The notes beneath the pieces are model-generated. The model saw nothing but the letters and a program-made list of their open reading frames with translations. It did no database searches and was not told the DNA's origin. A DNA stretch of 17,266 bases from Clostridia bacterium. Its GTDB lineage: Bacteria > Bacillota > Clostridia > Christensenellales > UBA1242. The position numbers and the translations under genes were made by a program. How positions within the stretch are numbered: the first letter of the stretch is position 1; the number at the start of each line of letters is the position of its first letter. Shown one piece after another: positions 1-5,546 of this stretch. The stretch is taken from positions 1 through 17,266 of the forward strand of contig JALOBO010000029.1 of the NCBI GenBank assembly GCA_023228225.1, given 5' to 3'.

Positions 1-1
1 T

Positions 2-436
2 GTTGCTGGTAATATTACTGTTGATGGAACTGTAGATGGCAGAGATGTTTCAGTAGATGGTGCGAAATTAGATACGTTAAAGAAAGATACATATATTAAC
101 ATTATAGATGGAGTAGCTGCAGGTTCTCAAACAATTATACCAGCAGGCACTGGATATAGAGGTATTTCAGATATAATTATTAAATGTACTTCAAGTGTTA
201 ACGTAACATACCCAACTTCAATAGATGTTAAATATTATGATTACACAAATACTCTAAGAACTATTAGTTGCCCTATTACAGCGGTACCTGGTATTATCCA
301 AAGAGTTACTTCGATATTTGGTATCAGTCCATTACCACAAGCAGATTTAAGCTACGGACCAATAACAGTTGAATGGGCTAAATCAGGAGGAACACCAACT
401 GAACATAAGTATGAAATAATTTGCAAAATTGATTAA
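2..436 (+). CDS. Phage tail-fibre / receptor-binding protein, C-terminal part (5' end outside window)
   Basis: Open from the window edge in the frame starting at base 2, ending in TAA at 434-436; 144 residues are visible. The first 25 residues contain GTVDGRDVSVDGAKLDT, a motif that recurs in phage tail-fibre and appendage proteins just before a short C-terminal domain. The remainder is rich in Thr, Ile, Ser and Gly, as expected for a beta-rich fibre tip, and ends in a strand-like EHKYEIICKID. It has no membrane segment. It is followed after 2 nt by a holin-like gene, the usual order tail fibre then lysis. Function as adhesin is inferred from the motif; the binding target cannot be read from the sequence. 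Confidence 0.8.
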   Translation, partial: VAGNITVDGTVDGRDVSVDGAKLDTLKKDTYINIIDGVAAGSQTIIPAGTGYRGISDIIIKCTSSVNVTYPTSIDVKYYDYTNTLRTISCPITAVPGIIQRVTSIFGISPLPQADLSYGPITVEWAKSGGTPTEHKYEIICKID

Positions 437-438
437 AT

Positions 439-662
439 ATGATAAAGAAGTTTTTAAAATCAATGTTTAGTTCCGATAATGATATATCCTGTAAAAGAGT
501 TATCGGAACTATTATACTTATTTCTATTTTATTAAGTACACTAGTATTAGAATTTAATGAACTAGATATAAAGCAAAATACATTTACATTAATGTTAACA
601 CTTATTATATAGGAGGTTCTTTAATTATAACAGAAAATGCAAAAGTCAAAAACATTAGATGA
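439..662 (+). pseudogene. Small holin-like membrane protein, frameshifted
   Basis: ATG at 439 opens a 57-codon frame that stops at TAG 610-612. It has the layout of small Bacteroidota-phage holin-like proteins: a charged start (MIKKFLKSMFSS, then CKR), a long hydrophobic helix (VIGTIILISILLSTLVLEF), and the beginning of a second helix (FTLMLTLII). The natural continuation GGSLIITENAKVKNIR is present in another frame from 612 to the TGA at 660-662. The frames join if the 2-nt TA in ATTATATAGG is removed, so a slippage in a TA repeat is the simplest explanation. No slippery heptamer for programmed shifting is visible. The reconstructed protein would be about 74 residues. A real truncated 57-residue product is the alternative. 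Confidence 0.6.
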
Positions 663-783
663 CCAGTTTAAAAAAGGTAATTTTAATGCGATAATGAATG
701 TTGATACAACAACACTAGACAATCCTTATAGTTTAATAAATTGGATGAATCACTTAATTCCAAATGAGACAATTACTATTTAA
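637..783 (+). CDS. Small unknown protein (48 aa)
   Basis: ATG at 637, stop TAA at 781-783, product MQKSKTLDDQFKKGNFNAIM and on, ending NHLIPNETITI. It overlaps the frameshifted tail of the preceding holin-like gene by 26 nt in a different frame. There is no recognisable domain and no membrane segment. The sequence composition is normal for a protein, but its short length makes it only a candidate; it could also be the remnant of a longer gene disturbed by the same rearrangement that broke the holin-like gene. Confidence 0.4.
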   Translation: MQKSKTLDDQFKKGNFNAIMNVDTTTLDNPYSLINWMNHLIPNETITI

Positions 784-1050
784 TAGATTTATAACATGGA
801 ATTGCTAAAAGAATCCTAGAACTACCTTAGTGTATCTATCTTTCTATATTACCCTTTCCGTAAATTGAGTAATTATTATATTCACATTTTAGAAATAGTT
901 TCAAATTTTGAAAATTATTTTTAAACAACTGAATACTATTGTATTTCTAATGATTTTAGAATATCTATAGATGAACTTTAATAAACTTTATATTGACAAC
1001 TACAGTAAAATAAAAAGTTCATTTAATGTTAAAAATAATTAGCATTTTAG
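784..1050. other. Gene-free AT-rich stretch
   Basis: No ORF with protein-like composition and no strong inverted repeat was found between the 48-aa ORF and the promoter at 1051. The stretch is very AT-rich and contains frequent stops in all frames. Confidence 0.6.
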
Positions 1051-1081
1051 TTGCTATTGCTTATTAAATAGTTTATATTTG
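1051..1081 (+). promoter_or_regulatory. Host-type (Bacteroidota) promoter for nadD
   Basis: TTG at 1051 and TATATTTG at 1074-1081 match the Bacteroidota housekeeping sigma pattern (TTG near -33, TAnnTTTG near -7). The same TTGCTATT...TTTATATTTG block recurs at 2185 and, with small changes, at 2078 and 15805. It lies 22 nt upstream of the nadD ATG. Confidence 0.75.
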
Positions 1082-1103
1082 TTTCAAATTAAAAATTCAC
1101 ATT

Positions 1104-1697
1104 ATGAAAACAGTAGGAATACTTGGAGGTTCATTTGACCCAATAACACGTGGACATATTTTTATTGCAAATCATGTTCTTAAAGAAACCCATGTCGATG
1201 AAATTTGGGTTATTCCATGCAATACGCATAAGCAAGGCAAAAATCTTACAGCTTATGAAAATAGAATCGAAATGATTCAAGCTGCATTGAACGATGAAGA
1301 TCCTCGAATCATAGTTAATGATATTGAATTAAGAATGCAGCTGTCAGGTTATACACGAGATTTATTTGCAGCGTTAAAATCTGAATATCCTGATATTGAT
1401 TTTTACTTTATCATGGGACAAGATGTTGCAAATAATTTCGATACATTTTACCAAAGCGCATATCTAAAAGAACATGCAAAATTTATTGTGATATCGCGAA
1501 CAGGAATTCAGCCTGTTATTGATAAACAATGGTATGTAAAGTCTCCTAACATATATTTAGGTAAAGCAAACGTAATTGAAGAAACTTCTTCAACAAAAGC
1601 ACGCGACTTCTTCAAATTGAAAAAATATCAAGATGTACTTTCGCAAGTGCCATTACCAGTTCTGTCATACATGCTAGATAAAGAACTTTATAAATAA
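1104..1697 (+). CDS. nadD: Nicotinate/nicotinamide-nucleotide adenylyltransferase (NadD-like)
   Basis: This 197-residue protein belongs to the nucleotidyltransferase alpha/beta phosphodiesterase superfamily. It carries the ATP-binding GGSFDPITRGH block at residues 8-18 (a TxGH version of HxGH) and the second signature SSTKAR at 162-167, equivalent to the ISSTxIR motif. The VDEIWVIPCNTHK segment at 31-43 and the FYFIMGQDV segment around 100-108 match NadD more than the shorter CoaD. NadD transfers AMP from ATP to nicotinate mononucleotide (NaMN) in NAD synthesis in the cytoplasm. Length is normal for the family. The start is fixed by the host-type promoter just upstream. It is monocistronic, followed by tandem promoters. 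In phages such genes are thought to raise NAD levels or restore NAD depleted by defence systems; which applies here is unknown. Confidence 0.87.
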   Translation: MKTVGILGGSFDPITRGHIFIANHVLKETHVDEIWVIPCNTHKQGKNLTAYENRIEMIQAALNDEDPRIIVNDIELRMQLSGYTRDLFAALKSEYPDIDFYFIMGQDVANNFDTFYQSAYLKEHAKFIVISRTGIQPVIDKQWYVKSPNIYLGKANVIEETSSTKARDFFKLKKYQDVLSQVPLPVLSYMLDKELYK

Positions 1698-1727
1698 TTG
1701 AAACTATTTAAAACTTGTGTATATTAA
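1698..1727 (+). promoter_or_regulatory. Phage-type promoter
   Basis: Consists of TTGAAACTATTTAAAAC followed by TTGTGTATATTAA. One of eight copies of the block TTGAAACTATTnAA...TnnTGTATATAA in this window. This copy has TATATTAA in place of TATATAA. Confidence 0.6.
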
Positions 1728-1785
1728 AATTGTTTTTAATTACTGAAACATAAAAAATAAAACTTTTCAAATAATTTTAAAACAA

Positions 1786-1815
1786 ATGAAACTATTTAAA
1801 ACTTGTGTATATAAT
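1786..1815 (+). promoter_or_regulatory. Phage-type promoter, tandem copy
   Basis: ATGAAACTATTTAAAACTTG then TGTATATAA. It is a near-perfect duplicate of the block at 1698, 88 nt downstream, and precedes the 31-codon ORF at 1880. Confidence 0.65.
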
Positions 1816-1879
1816 TTTTAAATAATTCAAATTTTTACTTTGATATATAAAATAAAATAAAACATTTAAACAAACAGTC

Positions 1880-1975
1880 ATGAGAACATTTTTCGGAAAT
1901 ATTAATGTGGAATTTAATTCCAATTTTATTGAGGATTGGAAACAATCTTTTCAACCGAAACTCTTATGTGTATAA
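1880..1975 (+). CDS. Small unknown protein (31 aa)
   Basis: ATG at 1880, TAA at 1973-1975. The product begins MRTFFGNINVEFNSNF and ends QPKLLCV. It is preceded by the phage-type promoter at 1786 and by the TTTGATATATAAAATAAA block also seen before the homing endonucleases, and followed at once by a strong terminator. The complete promoter-ORF-terminator arrangement supports a real transcription unit, though the ORF may be only the visible part of a small regulatory RNA. No domain recognised. Confidence 0.5.
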   Translation: MRTFFGNINVEFNSNFIEDWKQSFQPKLLCV

Positions 1976-2001
1976 ATGAATAATTCTTTTTCACAATAAT
2001 G

Positions 2002-2034
2002 AATCCGGTTGATGCAAATCTTCCGGATTTTTTT
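2002..2034 (+). terminator. Rho-independent terminator
   Basis: AATCCGG (2002-2008) pairs with CCGGATT (2023-2029), with a 14-nt loop, followed by a run of T to 2034. It closes the 1786-1975 unit. Confidence 0.85.
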
Positions 2035-2077
2035 ATTTTATATGGCTAAAATATTTTGAAAATAAATGACAAAACTA

Positions 2078-2107
2078 TTGCTATTACATTAAAAAGTTGT
2101 ATATTTG
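2078..2107 (+). promoter_or_regulatory. Host-type promoter
   Basis: TTGCTATTACATTAAAAAG then TTGTATATTTG at 2097-2107. It resembles the copy at 15805 (both preceded by AAAACTA). No ORF starts close downstream; it sits about 80 nt before a second host-type promoter, so the two probably drive the noncoding/tRNA region together. Confidence 0.6.
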
Positions 2108-2184
2108 ATTTTAATTAATTGTTCATTTACATATTGAAATAAAAAAATAAATGCAAATAAAATACAAAATAAATTCATAAAAAT

Positions 2185-2215
2185 TTGCTATTTCTTATTA
2201 AATGGTTTATATTTG
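2185..2215 (+). promoter_or_regulatory. Host-type promoter of the ncRNA/tRNA region
   Basis: TTGCTATTTCTTATTAAATG then GTTTATATTTG (2205-2215), nearly the same as the nadD promoter at 1051. There is no gene for 600 nt downstream, only hairpins and then tRNA-Glu, so its transcript must begin with noncoding RNA. Confidence 0.75.
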
Positions 2216-2806
2216 TATATACATATTTGATAAAACAAATATTAAAAACGAGTTCTTTAAAATATTGGAAAAATAAAAATGATTTTGGTGATAAATCCGG
2301 GCTTAATCGCTAAGGCATAAATCAAAATCAAAAAATTACTGAAGCATAATTATAATGCTTTGATTAATTGAGATAATTTGACTAAAATTGATTGTTTGAA
2401 AGGCGCAAATGGGATCATACCCCATATACCATACTCATGAAAACGTGGTATAAACATTTGTGGATGATGTAACTGATTAAAACAAAAGATTGAATTTGGG
2501 TTCGAGCCCCAAAGTACAATTGAAGTACAAGTATTGTGGATGATACTAAACAAGTTAAAGGATGTAAATTAATACGGGAAATGAATAAAGGTTTATTTGA
2601 GGGAGCAAATTGTTTAGGAGTCATGACCAAAGACAAATTGAGTAATGCAGAGTCAATCTCGATTTTTAACACCGGTTAAAATCTAATTCATTGAAACGCT
2701 AATCGACGCGTGGAATCCAATTAACCATCATTGGACAGTAATTTTTAAAAATATATTTGAGTTATCGGTAGGCAAGTCTCAATAAAAACAAAATGTTGCC
2801 TTTCTA
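2216..2806 (+). ncRNA. Candidate large structured noncoding RNA leading into the tRNA array
   Basis: About 590 nt between a host-type promoter and the first tRNA contain no credible protein. Perfect or nearly perfect stems seen by eye: TGATTTTG 2280-2287 with CAAAATCA 2323-2330; AAGCAT with ATGCTT at 2342-2361; TATACCA with TGGTATA around 2425-2453; GATTTTTAAC with GTTAAAATC at 2661-2683 (one bulge); TCCAAT 2716-2721 with ATTGGA 2730-2735; AGGCAA 2770-2775 with TTGCCT 2796-2801. A tRNA-like domain lies inside (separate entry). Large ornate RNAs such as GOLLD and ROOL are known beside phage tRNA genes and are similar in size, but no family-specific motif was confirmed here. It may instead be several small RNAs. 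Confidence 0.5.
2386..2521 (+). ncRNA. tRNA-like domain or decayed tRNA with CAT anticodon arm
   Basis: TTTG/CAAA (2395-2398, 2406-2409) forms a D-arm-like hairpin with GG in the loop. It is followed directly by an anticodon-like arm, ATGGG-ATCATAC-CCCAT (2409-2425), whose 7-base loop would expose CAT. After about 70 nt, including a 7-bp hairpin, comes a canonical T arm TTGGG-TTCGAGC-CCCAA (2496-2512). Only a weak acceptor is possible (AATTG 2386-2390 with CAATT 2517-2521). It is either a relic of a tRNA with a long variable-region insertion or a tRNA mimic inside the larger RNA. Confidence 0.4.
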
Positions 2807-2808
2807 AC

Positions 2809-2880
2809 CACCCATTCGTCTAACGGTTAGGACAACAGACCTTCAATCTGTAAATACGAGTTCGATTCTCGTATGGGTGA
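2809..2880 (+). tRNA. tRNA-Glu (TTC), first copy
   Basis: Acceptor CACCCAT/ATGGGTG, D arm GTCTAACGGTTAGGAC, anticodon arm ACAGA-CCTTCAA-TCTGT, T arm ACGAG-TTCGATT-CTCGT, A73. All stems are complete. CCA is not encoded. It reads GAA/GAG and has a second isoacceptor at 4207. Confidence 0.93.
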
Positions 2881-2886
2881 CAAATT

Positions 2887-2941
2887 ATAAATCGGTGCCA
2901 GTAATGGTTAAATGCTCGGAGGATAGCTCCAGCCGATTTAT
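2887..2941 (+). ncRNA. Short tRNA-spaced structured RNA with 9-bp closing stem
   Basis: ATAAATCGG (2887-2895) pairs perfectly with CCGATTTAT (2933-2941). Inside are a small hairpin GCCA-GTAA-TGGT with a GNRA-type loop and a second hairpin GGAG-GATAG-CTCC. At 55 nt it is too small for a tRNA and lacks a T arm. It sits exactly where a tRNA would be, 6 nt after tRNA-Glu. Confidence 0.5.
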
Positions 2942-2991
2942 TTAAATGTTCTTTGACAAATTGGAATAACTAAAAATTAAATGTTCTTTGA
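2942..2991 (+). repeat. Direct repeat TTAAATGTTCTTTGA (2942-2956 and 2977-2991)
   Basis: The 15-nt unit occurs twice, 35 nt apart, each followed by a TTTGGA/ATTGGA block. A looser version (GTTCTTTAAAATATTGGAA) follows the promoter at 2185. Related GTTCTTTGA leaders are common ahead of stable RNA operons in Bacteroidota, so a leader or processing role is likely (inference). Confidence 0.6.
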
Positions 2992-3000
2992 GATTTGGAC

Positions 3001-3057
3001 GCCGGCATAATGCCCCGGCTGAAATGTTCGATGAATATTATAGAGTGCATCTCTATA
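3001..3057 (+). other. Two hairpins upstream of tRNA-Asp
   Basis: GCCGG (3001-3005) pairs with CCGGC near 3015-3019, and TATAGAG (3039-3045) pairs perfectly with CTCTATA (3051-3057) around a TGCAT loop. No protein is encoded. They fill the space before the aberrant tRNA-Asp at 3063 and may be its leader or a remnant of another RNA. Confidence 0.4.
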
Positions 3058-3062
3058 CATTT

Positions 3063-3136
3063 ACCACCGTAGGGGAGCGGCCGTCCCTGTCGCCCTGTCA
3101 CGGCGAAGATCGCGGGTTCAAATCCCGTCGGTACCG
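3063..3136 (+). tRNA. tRNA-Asp (GTC), first copy, with unpaired acceptor positions 1-3
   Basis: D arm GGGG...TCCC, anticodon arm TCGCC-CTGTCAC-GGCGA, T arm GCGGG-TTCAAAT-CCCGT and G73 are all good. The 3' acceptor strand is CGGTACC, but the 5' strand directly before TA is ACCACCG, so only positions 4-7 pair; positions 1-3 are ACC where GGT is expected. No GGT lies in the preceding 100 nt that could be joined. It is either a decayed gene or one needing 5'-end repair. Confidence 0.75.
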
Positions 3137-3146
3137 CAAATAATAA

Positions 3147-3218
3147 GGTCATATGGAGTAGGGGTTATCCTCCGGCACTGTCTATGCTGGGACACGAGTT
3201 CGAATCTCGTTATGACCG
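3147..3218 (+). tRNA. tRNA-Asp (GTC), second copy
   Basis: Acceptor GGTCATA/TATGACC perfect, D arm GGAG...CTCC, anticodon arm CGGCA-CTGTCTA-TGCTG, T arm ACGAG-TTCGAAT-CTCGT, G73. The base after the anticodon is T rather than a purine, which is unusual. Its 3' end TGACCGAA is repeated after the adjacent GIY-YIG gene at 3942-3949. Confidence 0.85.
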
Positions 3219-3268
3219 AAGTAAAAAATGTACCTCAACTTTGATATATAAAATAAAACTAATTTTAT

Positions 3269-3916
3269 ATGCCAAGGAAACAGTACACGATTCATTACAT
3301 TTATAAGATAACAAATCTTATAAATGAAAAATACTATATAGGCATGCATTCTACATTTAACTTAGATGATGGATATATGGGTTCAGGAAAATATTTATGG
3401 AATGCAATTCGCAAACATGGCATTGAAAATTTTAAAAAGGAAATTTTAGAGTTTCTTCCTGATAGATGTTCATTGAAGATTAGAGAAAAGGAATTAATTT
3501 CATCATTATGGCAAACCGATTGTATGTGTATGAATTTACGACCTGACGGCGAAGGCGGATTTATTTCTGTTGAAAATCAACGAATACGTTCAATTGCCGG
3601 TGGATTGGTTCATAAACGTAAAATGGAAACTGATACCGAATATATGAAAGAATGTTCTAATAGAATGCGTAATACTATAGTAAAATTACATAACGAAGGA
3701 AAAATAAAAGTACCAGATAAAACTGGAACTAAACATAGTGAAGAAACAAAAGAAAAAATGAGATTATCTGCGTGTGGGAAACACGCAGGTGAAAAAAATT
3801 CGCAATTTGGTTTTATGTGGATTCATAACATTTCTTTAAAACAAAACAAAAAAATAAAGAAAGATGAATCAATTCCGGAAGGATGGAATAAAGGAAGAAA
3901 AATGAAATTTGAATAA
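3269..3916 (+). CDS. GIY-YIG homing endonuclease with NUMOD3-type DNA-binding motif
   Basis: A free-standing homing nuclease of 215 residues. The GIY-YIG domain occupies about residues 8-95: IYK at 11-13, YYIG at 22-25, the catalytic Arg in RKHG at 48, and REKELI at 72-77 with the metal-binding Glu. A NUMOD3-type module, GTKHSEETKEKM, is at 153-164, followed by a basic C-terminus that resembles the phage Seg-type nucleases. It acts by cutting a cognate DNA site to copy its own gene. It lies between tRNA-Asp (3147) and tRNA-Val (4025). The 8-nt 3' end of tRNA-Asp recurs after its stop, which fits insertion beside that tRNA. It is preceded by TTTGATATATAAAATAAA, a block shared with the other homing genes. 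The tail before the next RNA holds three tandem TTGAATAAA-like units. Confidence 0.9.
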   Translation: MPRKQYTIHYIYKITNLINEKYYIGMHSTFNLDDGYMGSGKYLWNAIRKHGIENFKKEILEFLPDRCSLKIREKELISSLWQTDCMCMNLRPDGEGGFISVENQRIRSIAGGLVHKRKMETDTEYMKECSNRMRNTIVKLHNEGKIKVPDKTGTKHSEETKEKMRLSACGKHAGEKNSQFGFMWIHNISLKQNKKIKKDESIPEGWNKGRKMKFE

Positions 3917-3941
3917 ATTGAATAAATTGAATAAAAATTAG

Positions 3942-4016
3942 TGACCGAATGCTGCCATCAGGACATTCATTAAACAAGGTTCCTGCTGAATTTATTGAAT
4001 GGGTGTGCGCGGTCCG
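3942..4016 (+). ncRNA. Structured RNA element between homing gene and tRNA-Val
   Basis: GACCG (3943-3947) can pair with CGGTC near 4012-4016. Inside, CATTCA (about 3964-3969) pairs with TGAATG, or alternatively CAGGA with TCCTG. It begins with a copy of the 3' end of tRNA-Asp. Several competing stems are visible, so the fold is uncertain. No protein is encoded. Confidence 0.35.
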
Positions 4017-4024
4017 GTTATTAT

Positions 4025-4099
4025 AGGAGATTAGCTCAGCGGTACAGAGCGGCTGATTTACATTCAGCGGGTCGGGGGGTTCGAATCCCTCATCTCCTA
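4025..4099 (+). tRNA. tRNA-Val (TAC)
   Basis: Acceptor AGGAGAT/ATCTCCT, D arm GCTCAGCGGTACAGAGC, anticodon arm GCTGA-TTTACAT-TCAGC, T arm ending CCCTC, A73. All stems pair; it reads GTA/GTG. Confidence 0.92.
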
Positions 4100-4129
4100 C
4101 TAAATTAAATGTTAAAATAATATAAAGTT

Positions 4130-4201
4130 ATGGAAACAACAATTACAACAGACGAAATTGAGATTTACGAAGAAATCATGGAAAATTTTCCACGAACATA
4201 A
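4130..4201 (+). CDS. Possible 23-codon ORF
   Basis: ATG at 4130, TAA at 4199-4201; product METTITTDEIEIYEEIMENF plus PRT. It is acidic, with balanced composition, and fills the gap between tRNA-Val and tRNA-Glu. There is no promoter or domain, so it is only a candidate. Confidence 0.25.
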   Translation: METTITTDEIEIYEEIMENFPRT

Positions 4202-4206
4202 TACAC

Positions 4207-4278
4207 GGCCCGTTCGTCTATCGGTTAGGACATCAGGTTTTCAACCTGGAAAGGCGAGTTCGATTCTCGCACGGGCTA
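4207..4278 (+). tRNA. tRNA-Glu (TTC), second copy
   Basis: Acceptor GGCCCGT/ACGGGCT (G-T at the end), D arm GTCTATCGGTTAGGAC, anticodon arm TCAGG-TTTTCAA-CCTGG, T arm GCGAG-TTCGATT-CTCGC, A73. It has the same anticodon as 2809 but a clearly different body, so it is not a recent duplicate. Confidence 0.93.
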
Positions 4279-4288
4279 CATTGCATTT

Positions 4289-4338
4289 AATTGAAGAATT
4301 CTGTATTGGACTGTTTCCTTTAACGAGGGTCTTCAATT
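4289..4338 (+). ncRNA. 50-nt element with 9-bp closing stem
   Basis: AATTGAAGA (4289-4297) pairs perfectly with TCTTCAATT (4330-4338). Inside, GGA-CTGTT-TCC is a small hairpin. It follows tRNA-Glu by 10 nt and encodes nothing credible. Confidence 0.45.
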
Positions 4339-4351
4339 GATAAAATATAAA

Positions 4352-4409
4352 AGGTTGAGTTCAGCAAACAATAAAAACTCAAATTTTCATTTTGACAAAA
4401 GTTCAACCT
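4352..4409 (+). other. Region with two alternative 7-bp stems
   Basis: TTGAGTT (4355-4361) pairs perfectly with AACTCAA (4376-4382), while AGGTTGA (4352-4358) pairs with TCAACCT (4403-4409). The two stems share bases 4355-4358 and so exclude each other. The loop holds TTCAGCAAAC, similar to the CAGCAAC of the tRNA insertions. It ends 7 nt before tRNA-Phe. Confidence 0.4.
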
Positions 4410-4416
4410 GTAATTT

Positions 4417-4489
4417 GCGGATGTAGCAAAGATGGTCATTGCATGTGCCTGAAGAGCACACCATATCGGTTCGAGTCCGGTCATCCGCA
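4417..4489 (+). tRNA. tRNA-Phe (GAA), intact copy
   Basis: Acceptor GCGGATG/CATCCGC, D arm GCAA...TTGC, anticodon arm TGTGC-CTGAAGA-GCACA, T arm ending TCCGG, A73. All stems pair. Confidence 0.92.
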
Positions 4490-4557
4490 CAATTTGGTAG
4501 TGCGTTAGTGCTTTTATATATTTTTTGGTAATGCATTGAATATATAAATAAAAACAA

Positions 4558-5214
4558 ATGATAAAAGAAACAAAAATATGTCCCCATTGTGGTAAAGAAT
4601 TTCCATATAAAGGAATTGCTACACATATATGGCGAATGCATGGTGATGGTCAAAATCATAATCCTAATATAGGTTATGCTAATGGTTCCAGAGAAATTTG
4701 GAATAAAGGTTTATCAAAAGAAACAAGCGATGCTGTTGCACAAATGGGTAAAACGTTATCAGCAAAAATTGCAAATGGCGAAATAACGCCATCATTTTTA
4801 GGTAAAACTCACACTGCTGAACAACGTAAAAAAACGTCAGAACGAATGAGTTTGCATAATCCTGGTGGGAAATGCAAATGGTTCGAATATGAAAAAGCGA
4901 ATGGTGATAAAGTAAAGGTACAAGGAACATGGGAACTTCGATTTGCAAAGGTTCTCGATTTAATTGACAATGAATGGATAAAAATAGGTGTAGGAAATTC
5001 GACGCATTCATATGAATGGGAAGATGAAAGCGGTATAACACATATGTACACACCAGATTTTTATAGCCCAAAATTAAATAAGTATTTCGAAGTAAAAGGA
5101 TATTGGTGGGGTGATGATAAAAATAAAATGATTAAAGTTCAGGAACAACATAACCTGAATATTGAAATAATACAAAAAAAGGAATTAGCAATATACGAAA
5201 AGCTAATAACATAA
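4558..5214 (+). CDS. PD-(D/E)XK homing endonuclease with N-terminal zinc finger (copy 1)
   Basis: 218 residues. The N-terminus has a C2H2-like finger: CPHC at 8-11, H23 and H28 in HIWRMH. The middle holds GKTHTAEQRKKTSERM (82-97), a NUMOD3-like DNA-contacting motif. The C-terminal third carries a restriction-endonuclease-fold signature: E126 in GTWELRFA, YTPDFY with P166-D167, and FEVKGY with E178-K180. That is a PD...ExK active site like those of some phage and cyanobacterial homing enzymes. The gene is followed after 3 nt by a decayed tRNA-Phe, while an intact tRNA-Phe lies 68 nt upstream, suggesting that tRNA-Phe is its home site. The leader GAATATATAAATAAAA is shared with other homing genes. 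It is homologous to 5798-6460 (same finger and NGD-like spacer) but diverged. Confidence 0.82.
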   Translation: MIKETKICPHCGKEFPYKGIATHIWRMHGDGQNHNPNIGYANGSREIWNKGLSKETSDAVAQMGKTLSAKIANGEITPSFLGKTHTAEQRKKTSERMSLHNPGGKCKWFEYEKANGDKVKVQGTWELRFAKVLDLIDNEWIKIGVGNSTHSYEWEDESGITHMYTPDFYSPKLNKYFEVKGYWWGDDKNKMIKVQEQHNLNIEIIQKKELAIYEKLIT

Positions 5215-5217
5215 ATT

Positions 5218-5292
5218 GGGAAGTTAGCGCAGATGGTCAGTTCGCGCAGGACTGAAAAGCCTGAGATGTGGGTTCAAATCCGTCTCGTTCCA
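5218..5292 (+). tRNA. tRNA-Phe (GAA), decaying copy
   Basis: D arm GCGCAGATGGTCAGTTCGCGC is perfect and the anticodon loop CTGAAAA reads Phe. The acceptor (GGGAAGT/TCGTTCC) has two mismatches and a wobble, the T stem (GTGGG/CCGTC) has two mismatches, and the anticodon stem has an A-G pair at 31-39. It begins 4 nt after the stop of the homing gene. Probably a nonfunctional remnant; the intact copy is at 4417. Confidence 0.65.
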
Positions 5293-5295
5293 CAA

Positions 5296-5311
5296 GTTTG
5301 CAATTGCAAAC
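5296..5311 (+). repeat. Perfect 16-nt palindrome
   Basis: GTTTGCAATTGCAAAC, followed by AAAAA. It lies between the decayed tRNA-Phe and a tRNA 3' half. It might be a protein-binding site or a hairpin; role unknown. Confidence 0.5.
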
Positions 5312-5316
5312 AAAAA

Positions 5317-5352
5317 TCTCGGAAAGTATTGGTTCGAATCCAATCTGGGCGT
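5317..5352 (+). pseudogene. 3' half of a tRNA (orphan)
   Basis: TCTCG resembles the 3' strand of an anticodon stem. A perfect T arm ATTGG-TTCGAAT-CCAAT (5328-5344) and 3' acceptor strand CTGGGCG follow. No matching 5' strand (CGCCCAG) was found nearby. Remnant of a tRNA broken by rearrangement. Confidence 0.55.
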
Positions 5353-5355
5353 AAT

Positions 5356-5457
5356 GGCCTGGTAGTGTAACGGTGAGCACGTCTGACTTGGTCCTGAAGT
5401 TTCCAGGGAAATACCGGCAGAGGCCGGTGATGAAAGGTTCGACTCCTTTTAGGACCG
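5356..5457 (+). pseudogene. Composite tRNA locus: 5' half joined to an aberrant short tRNA
   Basis: 5356-5383 reads as a normal tRNA 5' half: GGCCTGG, TA, D arm GTGTAACGGTGAGCAC, G, TC. From 5390 a second acceptor GGTCCTG pairs with TAGGACC (5450-5456) and encloses GTTTC-CAGG-GAAAT, an arm ACCGG-CAGAGG-CCGGT with a six-base loop lacking T33, and a T arm AAAGG-TTCGACT-CCTTT. Neither reading gives a standard tRNA. A TCACC/GGTGA stem interrupted after its second base would put a 29-nt insert at the same 28/29 site as the other split tRNAs, but the loop and acceptor then do not fit. The amino acid cannot be assigned. Confidence 0.45.
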
Positions 5458-5467
5458 CAAATTTTAT

Positions 5468-5541
5468 TGTCGTGTATATCAGTTGGTTAGATTACGAACC
5501 TGATAAGTTCGGGGTCACTGGTTCAAGTCCAGTCACGACAA
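5468..5541 (+). tRNA. tRNA-Ile (GAT), first copy
   Basis: Acceptor TGTCGTG/CACGACA, D arm with short ATC/GAT stem, anticodon arm CGAAC-CTGATAA-GTTCG, T arm ACTGG-TTCAAGT-CCAGT, A73. Confidence 0.9.
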
Positions 5542-5546
5542 CATAT

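Noticed and set aside
2350..2672. Two minus-strand ORFs (67 and 85 codons)
   Set aside because: They read the antisense of hairpins and a T arm in the noncoding region; no domain, no promoter, all other genes are on the + strand.
5317..5383. Circularly permuted tRNA (3' half followed by 5' half)
   Set aside because: The order is right, but the acceptor strands CTGGGCG and GGCCTGG do not pair, and the anticodon halves cannot be joined into a stem.
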